Positions 8,717 to 17,315 of a stretch of 64,000 bases of DNA are shown here, in pieces. The position numbers were made by a program, and so were the translations under genes. The stretch covers positions 1 through 64,000 of the forward strand of contig JADBXR010000009.1 of NCBI GenBank assembly GCA_020403425.1, written 5' to 3'. Within the stretch, counting starts at the first letter, position 1; each line of letters begins with the position of its first letter. The notes under the pieces are model-generated. The model was not told the DNA's origin. It was given only the letters and a program-made list of their open reading frames with translations, and searched no databases. The stretch is from Chitinophagaceae bacterium. Its GTDB lineage: Bacteria > Bacteroidota > Bacteroidia > Chitinophagales > Chitinophagaceae.

Positions 8717-9316
8717 ATGACAATACCAGATCAGGGGATCACAGCGGTCGTTGATGAAGTGCTCTCACTCTATGAAAAATTTGGAGGAGAGGATTATATC
8801 GGAGAACCCGTTTCCCAGATAGAACATATGTGCCAGTGTGCGCAGCTGGCAGAAAAAGACGGTTACGATACGGAAGTGATCCTGGCCGCTTTTTTTCACG
8901 ATATCGGTCATTTGTGCGAACACATTACCGAAGTGGAACACATGGATGGGTATGGTGTGGTGGATCATGAAAAGCTGGGCGCGGATTACCTGCGCCAGAA
9001 AGGTTTCTCTGAGAAGATCGCTCAACTGGTGGCTTCTCATGTAGCCGCCAAAAGATACCTGACCCACCGGGATCCGGATTATTATGCGAAATTATCACCT
9101 GCAAGCAAAGAGACCCTTGCGTTCCAGGGTGGTGTGATGACGGAAGAGGAGGCCCTGGCCTTTGAGTCCGATCCCCTGGCAGAATTGTATATCCAATTGC
9201 GCAGATGGGATGAGCAGGCCAAACAAGAACATATCCCTTTGCCATCATTGTTACATTACCGGGCATTGATGCAGCAACATTTGACCGAACAGCGTAAAAC
9301 AACTGAAAACAGATGA
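8717..9316 (+). CDS. PhnZ-type HD-domain diiron oxygenase (phosphonate-operon HD protein)
   Basis: 199 residues of the HD family found in phosphonate operons. All positions I recall as essential in PhnZ can be matched: the gating pair in YIGEPVSQIEH (Y27, E30) with metal ligand H37, the HD pair H61-D62, H84, H108 and D165 in RRWDEQ. PhnZ uses a mixed-valent Fe2/Fe3 site and O2 to cleave (R)-1-hydroxy-2-aminoethylphosphonate to glycine and phosphate. Its usual partner, the 2-oxoglutarate dioxygenase PhnY, is absent from this window. The gene overlaps the HAD gene downstream by 4 bp (ATGA), so the two are translationally coupled. The catalytic type is well supported; the precise substrate is inferred. 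Confidence 0.88.
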   Translation: MTIPDQGITAVVDEVLSLYEKFGGEDYIGEPVSQIEHMCQCAQLAEKDGYDTEVILAAFFHDIGHLCEHITEVEHMDGYGVVDHEKLGADYLRQKGFSEKIAQLVASHVAAKRYLTHRDPDYYAKLSPASKETLAFQGGVMTEEEALAFESDPLAELYIQLRRWDEQAKQEHIPLPSLLHYRALMQQHLTEQRKTTENR

Positions 9317-9999
9317 GAACAGCGTTAGTCGTATTTGACATAGCAGGAACCACCGTAGCCGATAAGGACCATGTGAACCAGGCCTTCCGCACGGCACTGG
9401 CCGAAGCGCATATCCAGGTACCCATTGATGAAGTGAATACCCTGATGGGCTACCGGAAAATAGAGGCCATTACACGGATGGTGGTGAAACATGCACCGCA
9501 AGTGACCGGTTCGGATCAGGCAGAACTGGTAAACAGGATCCACGACAGGTTCAACCGCATCATGGTCGATTTCTACCGGACCGATGCAGACCTCGAACCA
9601 CTACCTTTCGCGGAAGAACTGTTTGCGCTGTTACAGGAGAAAGGGATCAAAGTGGCTTTGAACACAGGGTTCACCCGCGTGATCACAGATGCCATCCTGC
9701 AAAGACTGGGATGGGATAAAGCTGCCTACATCAATAAGGTGATCTGCAGCGATGAGGTTCCGGAGGGCAGGCCCCAACCGTATATGATCCGGTCGCTTAT
9801 GCAAGAGCTTGGTATCAAGGATGCTGCCGAAGTGGTAAAAGTGGGAGATACGGAAGTGGACGTGAATGAAGGAAGAAATGCCGGCTGTGGTAAGGTGGTA
9901 TCTGTTACCACCGGTGCTTATACACGTGAGCAGCTTTCTGCATATCAACCGGATGCGATCATTGATTCACTGCAGGAATTACCTGCACTTATCCTGTAA
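9313..9999 (+). CDS. Phosphonatase-like HAD hydrolase (PhnX relative)
   Basis: 228 residues. HAD motif I is DIAGTT with nucleophile D9 and alanine at the +2 position (A11), as in phosphonoacetaldehyde hydrolase instead of the usual second Asp. The cap segment LMGYRKIEAI carries K49, matching the Schiff-base lysine of PhnX (MGLLKIDHV). GRPQPYM has the arginine that replaces the common HAD lysine, and VGDTEVDVNEG is the metal-binding motif. The expected reaction is hydrolytic C-P cleavage of an aldehyde phosphonate such as phosphonoacetaldehyde. It overlaps the HD gene by 4 bp and is followed after 3 bp by the carrier gene. Confidence 0.88.
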   Translation: MRTALVVFDIAGTTVADKDHVNQAFRTALAEAHIQVPIDEVNTLMGYRKIEAITRMVVKHAPQVTGSDQAELVNRIHDRFNRIMVDFYRTDADLEPLPFAEELFALLQEKGIKVALNTGFTRVITDAILQRLGWDKAAYINKVICSDEVPEGRPQPYMIRSLMQELGIKDAAEVVKVGDTEVDVNEGRNAGCGKVVSVTTGAYTREQLSAYQPDAIIDSLQELPALIL

Positions 10000-10002
10000 G
10001 AC

Positions 10003-11286
10003 ATGTTGATCTTTTCTGGGAAAACCGGTACTGTTCGGCAGAAAGATACCCTTGTGGCATTGTATGCCGCATTGGTGACCTTTCTTACCTATGCTACTGT
10101 TTATGCCTTTCGTAAGCCATTCACGGTAGGTAGTTTTGAACAGGAACCCATGGTGTTCGGGGTTCATTACAAAGATGCGCTGGTGATCAGCCAGGTATTG
10201 GGTTATATGATGAGCAAGTTTTACGGGATCCGTTTCATTTCGGAACTTAAAAAAATAGGCAGGGGAAGGGTCATACTGTTACTGGTAGCCATTTCCTGGC
10301 TGGCTTTGTTGTTGTTTGCCTGGGTGCCGACGCCCTGGAATGTGGTGTTCCTCTTCGTCAATGGATTTCCGCTGGGCATGATCTGGGGAGTCATCTTCTC
10401 ATATGTGGAAGGCAGGAAAGCCACCGACTTCATAGGAGCGGCATTGGCGGTAAGTTTTATCTTTTCTTCCGGTTTCGTGAAATCAGTGGCCAAATGGCTG
10501 CTGATCGACTTCCAGGTAACGGACCAATGGCTGCCTTTTGCTACCGGGCTGGTATTCCTCATTCCACTGTTGTTGTTCGTGTTCCTGCTGGAGCGTATTC
10601 TGCCACCATCAGGATCTGATATACAGTTGAGGGTTTCCCGTGAACCCATGGGCCGGCTGGAAAGGAAACAGTTCTTCAGGAAATTCAGTACGGGTATCGT
10701 ATTGCTGATCCTGATCTATGTGTTCCTGACCCTGTTCCGGGATATTCGCGATAACTATGCCGCTGATATATGGAAAGAATTGGGTTACGGAAGTCAACCC
10801 TCCGTATTCACCGCTACAGAGATACCCATCACCATTGCGGTACTGGCCTTGATCAGTAGTATGATGCTGATCAGGAATAACCGCCAGGCTTTTGTTGTTA
10901 CACACTGGATCATTGTGGCCGGTTTCCTGATAGCGGGGGTGAGTTCCCTGTTATTCGTATCAGGCCTTCTGCCTCCGTTCCAATGGATGACATGGGTGGG
11001 GATGGGTTTGTATATGGGGTATATACCCTTTAACTGTATCCTCTTTGACAGGATGATCGCCACATTCCGCCAAACCGGTAATGTGGGATTCCTGATGTAC
11101 CTGGCCGATTCCTTCGGGTACCTGGCCAGTGTGGCAGTCATCGTTTCAAAGACCATTTTCAATCCCAGTTTGTCCTGGACGGCAGTGTACAGCAATGGCG
11201 TTATCCTGCTCTCTGTTGTGGGTATCGCTGCTACCATATTTGCATTGGTTTATTTCAATAAAAAATATTCTCTCTTATTCAATTAA
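10003..11286 (+). CDS. DUF5690 family membrane transporter (MFS-like)
   Basis: 427 residues with about 11-12 hydrophobic segments and an MFS-like layout, including a conserved early segment TYATVYAFRKPFTVGSF and FVNGFPLGMIWGVIFSY. DUF5690 proteins are found in Bacteroidota and resemble organophosphate/sugar-phosphate carriers. It is in a compact run (3 bp after the HAD gene, 6 bp before the oxidoreductase gene), so the simplest role is inner-membrane import of the phosphonate substrate or export of a product. That role is inferred from context. Confidence 0.8.
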   Translation: MLIFSGKTGTVRQKDTLVALYAALVTFLTYATVYAFRKPFTVGSFEQEPMVFGVHYKDALVISQVLGYMMSKFYGIRFISELKKIGRGRVILLLVAISWLALLLFAWVPTPWNVVFLFVNGFPLGMIWGVIFSYVEGRKATDFIGAALAVSFIFSSGFVKSVAKWLLIDFQVTDQWLPFATGLVFLIPLLLFVFLLERILPPSGSDIQLRVSREPMGRLERKQFFRKFSTGIVLLILIYVFLTLFRDIRDNYAADIWKELGYGSQPSVFTATEIPITIAVLALISSMMLIRNNRQAFVVTHWIIVAGFLIAGVSSLLFVSGLLPPFQWMTWVGMGLYMGYIPFNCILFDRMIATFRQTGNVGFLMYLADSFGYLASVAVIVSKTIFNPSLSWTAVYSNGVILLSVVGIAATIFALVYFNKKYSLLFN

Positions 11287-11292
11287 ACAGCC

Positions 11293-12423
11293 ATGAGTCA
11301 ACAATCAGCGATCGTGATCGGGGCCGGTATCGTGGGACTGGCCACAGCCCGGGCGCTTTCCTTACGGGGCTACAGCGTAACCGTGATCGAAAGAACAGAA
11401 AAAGCCGTAGGGGCGTCAATCCGGAATTTTGGTATGGTATGGCCCATTGGACAGCCCGATGGAAAACTATATGACCGTGCCATGCGAAGCCGGCAGATAT
11501 GGAAAGAGATCGCAGACAGTGTCGGCCTTTGGTACGAGGAAGCCGGTAGTCTGCATGTGGCCGCCGAAACAGATGAATGGCAGGTGTTACAGGAATTGCA
11601 CCATCATTTTTCAGGCAACGGAAGGGCTACGCAGTTGTTATCTCCGGAACAGATCGGTCAGAGATTCTCAGGTATACACACCGGGGCATTGCTGGGTGGA
11701 TTGTACAGCGATACCGAACTGATCGTGGATCCCCGCGAAGCCATCTCCAGCATACCCGCTTACCTGGAAGAATATTTAGGCGTAACTTTTCTCTGGCAAA
11801 AACAGGTGAACCGGGTAGAAGCGGGTAAGGTATACCTGGGGCAAGAGGTATTGCAGGCTGACCTGGTATGCATCTGCAGTGGTGCTGATTTTGAGACCCT
11901 GTATCCTGAAGTGTTCGCCAATACGCAGATCACCAAATGTAAGTTGCAGATGTTGCGTTACCTTTCGGACAAAGCTGATCAGCGTATCGGTACTTCGGTA
12001 TGTGGTGGTCTGTCGCTGATCCATTATCATAGTTTTCAGTCGGCGCCCTCATTGCCCGCACTGAAAAAAAGGTATGAGACTGAAATGGCCGAGTACCTGA
12101 AATGGGGTATCCATGTCATGGTTTCGCAGAACAGCAGTGGGGAACTGACCGTGGGAGATTCCCATGAATACGGGCACACGCTGGATCCATTCGACCGCGC
12201 AGAAGTGAACCGGTTGATCATGGACTACCTGGAGCGTTTTATGATCACCGAAGATTGGAAACTGGTGCAATCTTGGAATGGCGTTTACCCAAAAATGACA
12301 AACGGGCAAACGGAAGTATTCCTGAATCCTGAGCCCGGGGTATATATCCTCAATGGATTGGGTGGAGCAGGTATGACACTTTCATTCGGCCTGGCGGAAG
12401 AATTCGTTGCCGGTTTATCCTAA
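11293..12423 (+). CDS. FAD-dependent oxidoreductase of phosphonate operons (TIGR03364 type)
   Basis: 376 residues of the DAO superfamily: FAD-binding GAGIVG at residues 10-15, then ASIRNFGMVWPIG at 41-53, characteristic of the clade that co-occurs with phosphonatase-like HAD enzymes. Members are thought to oxidise the amine of an aminophosphonate (for example an N-alkyl or hydroxylated 2-aminoethylphosphonate) to the aldehyde, the substrate of the HAD enzyme two genes upstream. The C-terminal NGLGGAGMTLSFGLA is the second FAD contact. No transaminase PhnW is nearby, so this enzyme may take its place. Confidence 0.87.
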   Translation: MSQQSAIVIGAGIVGLATARALSLRGYSVTVIERTEKAVGASIRNFGMVWPIGQPDGKLYDRAMRSRQIWKEIADSVGLWYEEAGSLHVAAETDEWQVLQELHHHFSGNGRATQLLSPEQIGQRFSGIHTGALLGGLYSDTELIVDPREAISSIPAYLEEYLGVTFLWQKQVNRVEAGKVYLGQEVLQADLVCICSGADFETLYPEVFANTQITKCKLQMLRYLSDKADQRIGTSVCGGLSLIHYHSFQSAPSLPALKKRYETEMAEYLKWGIHVMVSQNSSGELTVGDSHEYGHTLDPFDRAEVNRLIMDYLERFMITEDWKLVQSWNGVYPKMTNGQTEVFLNPEPGVYILNGLGGAGMTLSFGLAEEFVAGLS

Positions 12424-12446
12424 TCGATCATTTTATTATTCTGTAT

Positions 12447-14876
12447 ATGAAAAAAGTAAGTTTAGTTCTCCTGTTTTGCTGCCTGGCAGCCATACATGCG
12501 CATGCACAAGATCTTGCTTCGCTGGAAGCAAAACGGATCGGTCTTCCCAATGGCTGGAGCCTGACACCGGTAGGCAGGTCCTTACCGCTGGGCGACCTGC
12601 CGTTGAATATGGCCATTTCGCCTTCCCAAAAATTACTGGCAGTGACCAATAACGGGCAAAGCAAACACAGCCTGCAATTGATCGATGTGGTCACTGAGAA
12701 GGTACTAGACCATATAGAAGTGCCCAAAGCCTGGGTAGGATTGGAATTCAGTGCCGATAACAGGTTCCTGTACGTATCTGGCGGCAATGATAACCGGATC
12801 CTGAAATACGCGGTGAAGAACCAGCAACTGTTACTGGCCGATAGTATCCTGTTGGGTAAGGCCTGGCCCGAAAAGATCTCACCCACGGGATTGTCCATCG
12901 ATCATAGTAAACAGCTCCTATATGTGGTCACCAAAGACAATAACCGTTTGTACGTGATCGACCTGGTCACCAAACAGATCAAAAAAGAACTGGCCTTGCC
13001 TGGTGAAGCTTATACCTGTCGACTCTCGCCGGATAAAAAAGAACTGTATATCTCCTGCTGGGGTTGCTCCAGGATCCTGGTATATGGTGTAACGGAACAT
13101 CGGATCCTGTCGGAGATAGCGGTGGGCAGTAATCCCAATGATCTCTGTATGACCGCCAACGGGCGCTGGTTGTATGTGGCCAATGCCAACGACAATTCCG
13201 TATCGGTGATCGATACCAAACAACGCAAAGTGGTGGAAACACTGAATGCGGCATTGTATCCTGATGCGCCTACGGGTTCTACCACCAATGGCGTGGCCAT
13301 GAGTGCCGATGAAAAAACTTTGTATATAGCCAATGCCGATAATAACTGCCTGTCTGTATATGATGTGAGCCGGAAGGGGAGCAGTGTATCAAAAGGTTTT
13401 ATTCCTGTAGGCTGGTACCCCACCGCAGTAAAGACCATCGGCTCGAAAATATACGTGACCAATGGAAAGGGTTTCACCTCGCAGGCCAACCCGTTTGGCC
13501 CTAATCCTATCAGTAAGAAGATACAGCTGGGTTTTCAGAAAGGGGATACGTCCAAACCCAAGGAAGTGCAATATATCGGCGGCCTGTTCAAAGGTACCCT
13601 GAGCATACTGCCTGTTCCTTCGGCCAAACAGCTGAGCGTGTATTCGCAGGCGGTTTACCGGAACTCACCTTACAGCAAAAACAGGGAGCTGGTGTCGCAT
13701 GATGCGGTCGGTAACCCGATCCCGCGGAAAGTAGGGGATCCTTCTCCCATCAAATATGTGTTCTACATCATCAAGGAGAACCGTACCTACGACCAGGTAC
13801 TGGGCGATATGCCGGAAGGTAATGGCGACAGCTCGCTTTGTTTGTTCGGTAGAAAAGTAACGCCTAACCAGCACGCATTGGCCAAAGAGTTCGTATTGCT
13901 GGATAATTTTTATGTTGACGGAGAGGTCAGCGCCGATGGCCATAACTGGAGCATGGGCGCTTATGCCACGGATTACCTGGAAAAGACCTGGGTGACCAGT
14001 TATGGCGGCCGCGGAGGTAATTATGATGCAGAAGGTAATCGCGCCATCGCCAATAACAAGAACGGTTTCATCTGGGATCATTGCAAACGGGCCGGAGTAA
14101 GTTACCGGACCTATGGCGAGTTCGCAGATGATTACAAACCCAATATCCCGGTATTGAAGGATCATTTCTGTCCGTATTATACCAGTTGGGATGAAAGCGT
14201 ACGCGATACCACCCGTGTGGGCCAATGGAAACGTGATTTTGATTCATTGCTGGCCAATAATGCCCTGCCCAGGTTAAGCACCCTGCGCCTGATCAACGAT
14301 CATACCGAGGGACTGCGTCTGGGAAAACCAACCCCCTTCGCCCATGTGGCGGATAATGACCTGTCGGTGGGCATGTTCGTGGAATACCTGAGCAAAAGCC
14401 CTATCTGGAAAGAAAGTGTGGTATTCATCCTGGAAGATGATGCACAGGATGGACCTGATCATGTGGATGCGCACAGGAGCACGGCCTATGTGGCAGGAGG
14501 TATGGTAAAAAGAGGATTCGTGGATCATACCATGTATTCCACATCGTCGATGCTGCGGACCATTGAACTGATCCTGGGGATCCCACCCATGAGCCAGTAC
14601 GATGCGGCAGCCACACCTATGTGGCGTTGTTTTACCAATGAGGTGAACCTGACGCCTTTTACGGCAAGGCCTGCGGGAGTGGGCCTGAACGAGAAGAATA
14701 CCGGCATGAATGAATGGCAGCGGAAAAGTGAGGCCTTTGATTTTTCAAAAGAGGACCGTATCCCGGACCGTGCGTTCACGGAAGTGATCTGGAAAGCGGT
14801 GAAAGGATTGGATGCGGTTGTGCCAGCACCCAAAAGGGCCGCTTTTGTGAAACTGAACAAAAAGGATGCAGACTAG
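12447..14876 (+). CDS. Exported YVTN/YncE propeller fused to alkaline-phosphatase-like phosphoesterase
   Basis: 809 residues. Signal peptide (LVLLFCCLAAIHAHA), then a seven-bladed propeller of YVTN-like repeats (RFLYVSGGNDNRIL, RWLYVANANDNSVSVID, KTLYIANADNNCLSVYD) over about residues 40-340. A phosphoesterase domain of the PF04185 type follows from about 435, with ENRTYDQVLG near 446, VDGEVSADGHNW, and a metal site ILEDDAQDGPDH near 661. The fused form is common in Bacteroidota. As the last gene of the phosphonate-type run it could release a phosphonate head group or phosphate in the periplasm before uptake. The match to the enzyme family is strong; the substrate is a guess. Confidence 0.87.
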   Translation: MKKVSLVLLFCCLAAIHAHAQDLASLEAKRIGLPNGWSLTPVGRSLPLGDLPLNMAISPSQKLLAVTNNGQSKHSLQLIDVVTEKVLDHIEVPKAWVGLEFSADNRFLYVSGGNDNRILKYAVKNQQLLLADSILLGKAWPEKISPTGLSIDHSKQLLYVVTKDNNRLYVIDLVTKQIKKELALPGEAYTCRLSPDKKELYISCWGCSRILVYGVTEHRILSEIAVGSNPNDLCMTANGRWLYVANANDNSVSVIDTKQRKVVETLNAALYPDAPTGSTTNGVAMSADEKTLYIANADNNCLSVYDVSRKGSSVSKGFIPVGWYPTAVKTIGSKIYVTNGKGFTSQANPFGPNPISKKIQLGFQKGDTSKPKEVQYIGGLFKGTLSILPVPSAKQLSVYSQAVYRNSPYSKNRELVSHDAVGNPIPRKVGDPSPIKYVFYIIKENRTYDQVLGDMPEGNGDSSLCLFGRKVTPNQHALAKEFVLLDNFYVDGEVSADGHNWSMGAYATDYLEKTWVTSYGGRGGNYDAEGNRAIANNKNGFIWDHCKRAGVSYRTYGEFADDYKPNIPVLKDHFCPYYTSWDESVRDTTRVGQWKRDFDSLLANNALPRLSTLRLINDHTEGLRLGKPTPFAHVADNDLSVGMFVEYLSKSPIWKESVVFILEDDAQDGPDHVDAHRSTAYVAGGMVKRGFVDHTMYSTSSMLRTIELILGIPPMSQYDAAATPMWRCFTNEVNLTPFTARPAGVGLNEKNTGMNEWQRKSEAFDFSKEDRIPDRAFTEVIWKAVKGLDAVVPAPKRAAFVKLNKKDAD

Positions 14877-14931
14877 GTATTGCCTGATCGAAATAAGATC
14901 AGCGGCTGTTAGCGTTTGTTAGCGGCTATGA

Positions 14932-15660
14932 TCAATCGAGCGCGCTTGGATGCCGTTCCCTTCCGCTCTTGAACTCATCAAAGGAGAAGATCAGGTTGGT
15001 CTGGAAATAGTTCTTCCAGGAAGGGATGTTCAGGCTGGATTGGTCAAAACGGTTGATCCAGCCGCAAAGAAGGGTGAAGTTCTTATTGAACTGGTAACCT
15101 GCGCCGATGAAGATCCTGTTCTGTTCATAGTAAGGCGTTTCATTGGTCACGAACAATTCGTTGAACACGCTGGTGTACCAGGTCCTGGGTTTGATCTCGG
15201 CGTTGTTGATGGGTACAATGGCATTGATCCGGTACCTGAAACGGTTCCTGTACCCGGCATAGGAAGTGAACCTTTGTTCAATACGGTAACGGTGTTCCAG
15301 TTTGATACGGCCGATATTGTTGGTAAGTACCAATTGCTGCCAGATGCGGAACTCGTCATTCACATAGGGTTTCTTGAAATTGCCGGTCGGTTGCATGGTG
15401 CCATAATGACCCATGGCGAATAGGACGGACACCGTTTTTGGAAAATTATACCCTATACCCGCTTTGTACTCATAGTAATTGAAATCATTGACCACCTGCT
15501 GCGAGCGTACCTGCGCCTCGCCCAATACGCTCCATTTTTGATCGAATGTGACCTTAGCACTGAGAACATTCCAGGTGCCCAGGCCGCTGGTCTGCGCAAA
15601 ACTGTTGAGGGATAAAAACAAAGCCATTACAAGAATGGCTTTTGAGGAATAGATTTTCAT
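14932..15660 (-). CDS. DUF2490 outer-membrane beta-barrel protein
   Basis: 242 residues. Signal peptide (KAILVMALFLSLNSFAQ) followed by repeated amphipathic strands (RIKLEHRYRIEQRF, NRFRYRINAIVPI, YYEQNRIFIGAGYQFN), the layout of DUF2490, a small outer-membrane barrel family of unknown role. It is convergent with the phosphoesterase gene (55 bp gap, containing only a short TTAGCG repeat). A perfect -7 box (TAACTTTG) ends four bases before its ATG, so it is probably transcribed on its own with almost no leader although it lies 32 bp after the E2 gene. Confidence 0.85.
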   Translation of the reverse strand: MKIYSSKAILVMALFLSLNSFAQTSGLGTWNVLSAKVTFDQKWSVLGEAQVRSQQVVNDFNYYEYKAGIGYNFPKTVSVLFAMGHYGTMQPTGNFKKPYVNDEFRIWQQLVLTNNIGRIKLEHRYRIEQRFTSYAGYRNRFRYRINAIVPINNAEIKPRTWYTSVFNELFVTNETPYYEQNRIFIGAGYQFNKNFTLLCGWINRFDQSSLNIPSWKNYFQTNLIFSFDEFKSGRERHPSALD

Positions 15661-15664
15661 GAAA

Positions 15665-15672
15665 CAAAGTTA
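15665..15672 (-). promoter_or_regulatory. Promoter -7 box TAACTTTG, leaderless DUF2490 gene
   Basis: On the minus strand TAACTTTG matches TAnnTTTG fully and is followed by TTTC and the ATG. Transcription from here would begin at or next to the start codon. The -33 region would fall inside the end of the E2 coding sequence. Confidence 0.55.
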
Positions 15673-15692
15673 GGGATATTCAGCACATGTAC

Positions 15693-17183
15693 TCAGAGAT
15701 ACTGGAACCATTGTTTGTTCAGATCCCACTTCTCGAATTCCAGGGCCACTTCTGACAGGAATTTGGCACCGATGCTTCCATCTACGATACGGTGGTCGTA
15801 ACTCATGGACAGGTACATCATGTGACGGATGCCAATGGTATCACCTTCCGGGGATTCGATCACCATCGGGCGTTTTTTGATAGCGCCAACGGCCATGATG
15901 GCCACCTGTGGCTGGTTGATGATCGGAGTGCCCATCAGACTGCCGAAAGTGCCAACATTGGTAAGGGTGAAAGTACCTCCTTGTGTGTCTTCGGGCTTCA
16001 GCTTGTTGTTGCGGGCTGCATCGGCCATATTGTTGACTGCCTTGCTCAATCCAACGATATTCAACTGGTCGGCCCCTTTGATCACGGGTACGATCAGGTT
16101 TCCGGTCGGTAAAGCCGTGGCCATACCGATATTGATATCTTTTTTAAGGATGATATTGTCACCTTCCAGCGAACAGTTGATCAGCGGGAAACGTTTGATC
16201 ACATTGGCGATGCACTCGATGAACATCGGTGTGAACGTGAGTTTGGTGCCTTCACGGCGCTCGAATTCATCCTTCACTTTCTGGCGCCACAATACCATAT
16301 GGGTCACATCGGCTTCGGCGAAACTGGTCACGTGCGGACTGGTCTGCTTGCTGTTCACCATGTGTTTGGCGATCAGTTTCCGCATCCTGTCCATTTCCAC
16401 GATCTCTGTGGCGCCGGACAATGCCACCAATGACGGATCGGATAATTTGCCCGAACTGACAGGGGTGAAGCTGCCCGCAACAGCAGGCGCTGTGGTGAAC
16501 GCTACGGCCGGGGTGGTATTCACCTGGCTGACAACAGTGACCGGTACAACTGCATCGGCAACGGTGGTAGGTGTATAGACGGGAAGTTTCCCGGCTTTTT
16601 TATCAGCAACGTATTGAAGGATGTCTTTTTTGGTCACCCTTCCTTCATTGCCGCTGCCCGGGATCCTTTCGAGTTCGCTTAAGGCGATGCCCTCGCTATT
16701 GGCTATATTAAGTACCAATGGGGAATAGAAGCGGTTAACAGCCGCTTTGACCGGTTCGGCCACAGTTGCCGGTGTATAAGGTACTTCCTGCACTTCTGGC
16801 GCAGCATAGAATGCTTCTGCAATTTCAGTGGCAACAGGGGCGATGGCGGCTTCGGTCACAGGCTCTTCCTCAACAGCAGCGTTCTCAGCTACCGTGGCTG
16901 GTGCCGCAGGTGTTTCTGGTGCGCCATTGTCACTGGCTTCCTGGCCGGTACGGATACGGGCGATCACAGTTCCGATAGGTACCACATCATTGATATTGAA
17001 CAGGATCTCGGTGATCACACCTTCTGCGGTAGAAGGTACTTCGCTGTCCACTTTATCGGTAGCTATATCCAATACGGTCTCGTCCTGTTTTACAGTGTCG
17101 CCAACCTGTTTGTGCCATTTCAGGATCGTGGCTTCCATGATGCTCTCGCCCAGTTTGGGCATAACCAATTCAGCAATTGCCAT
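15693..17183 (-). CDS. 2-oxoacid dehydrogenase E2 (dihydrolipoyl acyltransferase)
   Basis: 496 residues. Lipoyl domain at 1-80 with the lipoylated lysine K44 in DIATDKVDSEVPS, an Ala/Pro/Val-rich linker, an E1/E3-binding domain near 155-195 (LVLNIANSEGIALSELERIP), a second long linker, and a catalytic domain with SYDHRIVDG near 460-467 as the acyltransferase active site. It transfers acyl groups from E1 to CoA. The DKVDSEVPS lipoyl signature is usual for branched-chain-type E2 proteins of Bacteroidota, but pyruvate or 2-oxoglutarate complexes cannot be excluded. The only E1 gene in this window (pdhA, 35384) is 18 kb away. Confidence 0.9.
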   Translation of the reverse strand: MAIAELVMPKLGESIMEATILKWHKQVGDTVKQDETVLDIATDKVDSEVPSTAEGVITEILFNINDVVPIGTVIARIRTGQEASDNGAPETPAAPATVAENAAVEEEPVTEAAIAPVATEIAEAFYAAPEVQEVPYTPATVAEPVKAAVNRFYSPLVLNIANSEGIALSELERIPGSGNEGRVTKKDILQYVADKKAGKLPVYTPTTVADAVVPVTVVSQVNTTPAVAFTTAPAVAGSFTPVSSGKLSDPSLVALSGATEIVEMDRMRKLIAKHMVNSKQTSPHVTSFAEADVTHMVLWRQKVKDEFERREGTKLTFTPMFIECIANVIKRFPLINCSLEGDNIILKKDINIGMATALPTGNLIVPVIKGADQLNIVGLSKAVNNMADAARNNKLKPEDTQGGTFTLTNVGTFGSLMGTPIINQPQVAIMAVGAIKKRPMVIESPEGDTIGIRHMMYLSMSYDHRIVDGSIGAKFLSEVALEFEKWDLNKQWFQYL

Positions 17184-17279
17184 ACTGTCGTGCTGTTTTA
17201 ATTCGGATAGGTCTCTATACGCTGTTCATCCGTTTTTCTTCCAATGCCCCGGTAAATTACACACAGAAAAACGAAAGTG

Positions 17280-17303
17280 CAAATGTATCGTTTGCCAGGC
17301 AAA
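17280..17303 (-). promoter_or_regulatory. Promoter TACATTTG with overlapping TTTGCCaGGCAAA palindrome (E2 gene)
   Basis: On the minus strand TACATTTG (17287-17280) matches the -7 consensus and implies a leader of about 90 nt before the ATG at 17183. Immediately upstream, inside the spacer, lies a perfect 6-1-6 palindrome (17291-17303). A repressor bound there would block the promoter. Confidence 0.5.
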
Positions 17304-17315
17304 TACGAACACCTG

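Noticed and set aside
10003-11286. Naming DUF5690 as a proven phosphonate importer
   Set aside because: Only its position in the gene run supports this; no substrate-specific residues are known to me.
14877-14931. Terminator between the phosphoesterase and DUF2490 genes
   Set aside because: TGATC-gaaataa-GATCA and TTAGCG repeats are present, but the stems are short and no T-run follows, so I do not call it.
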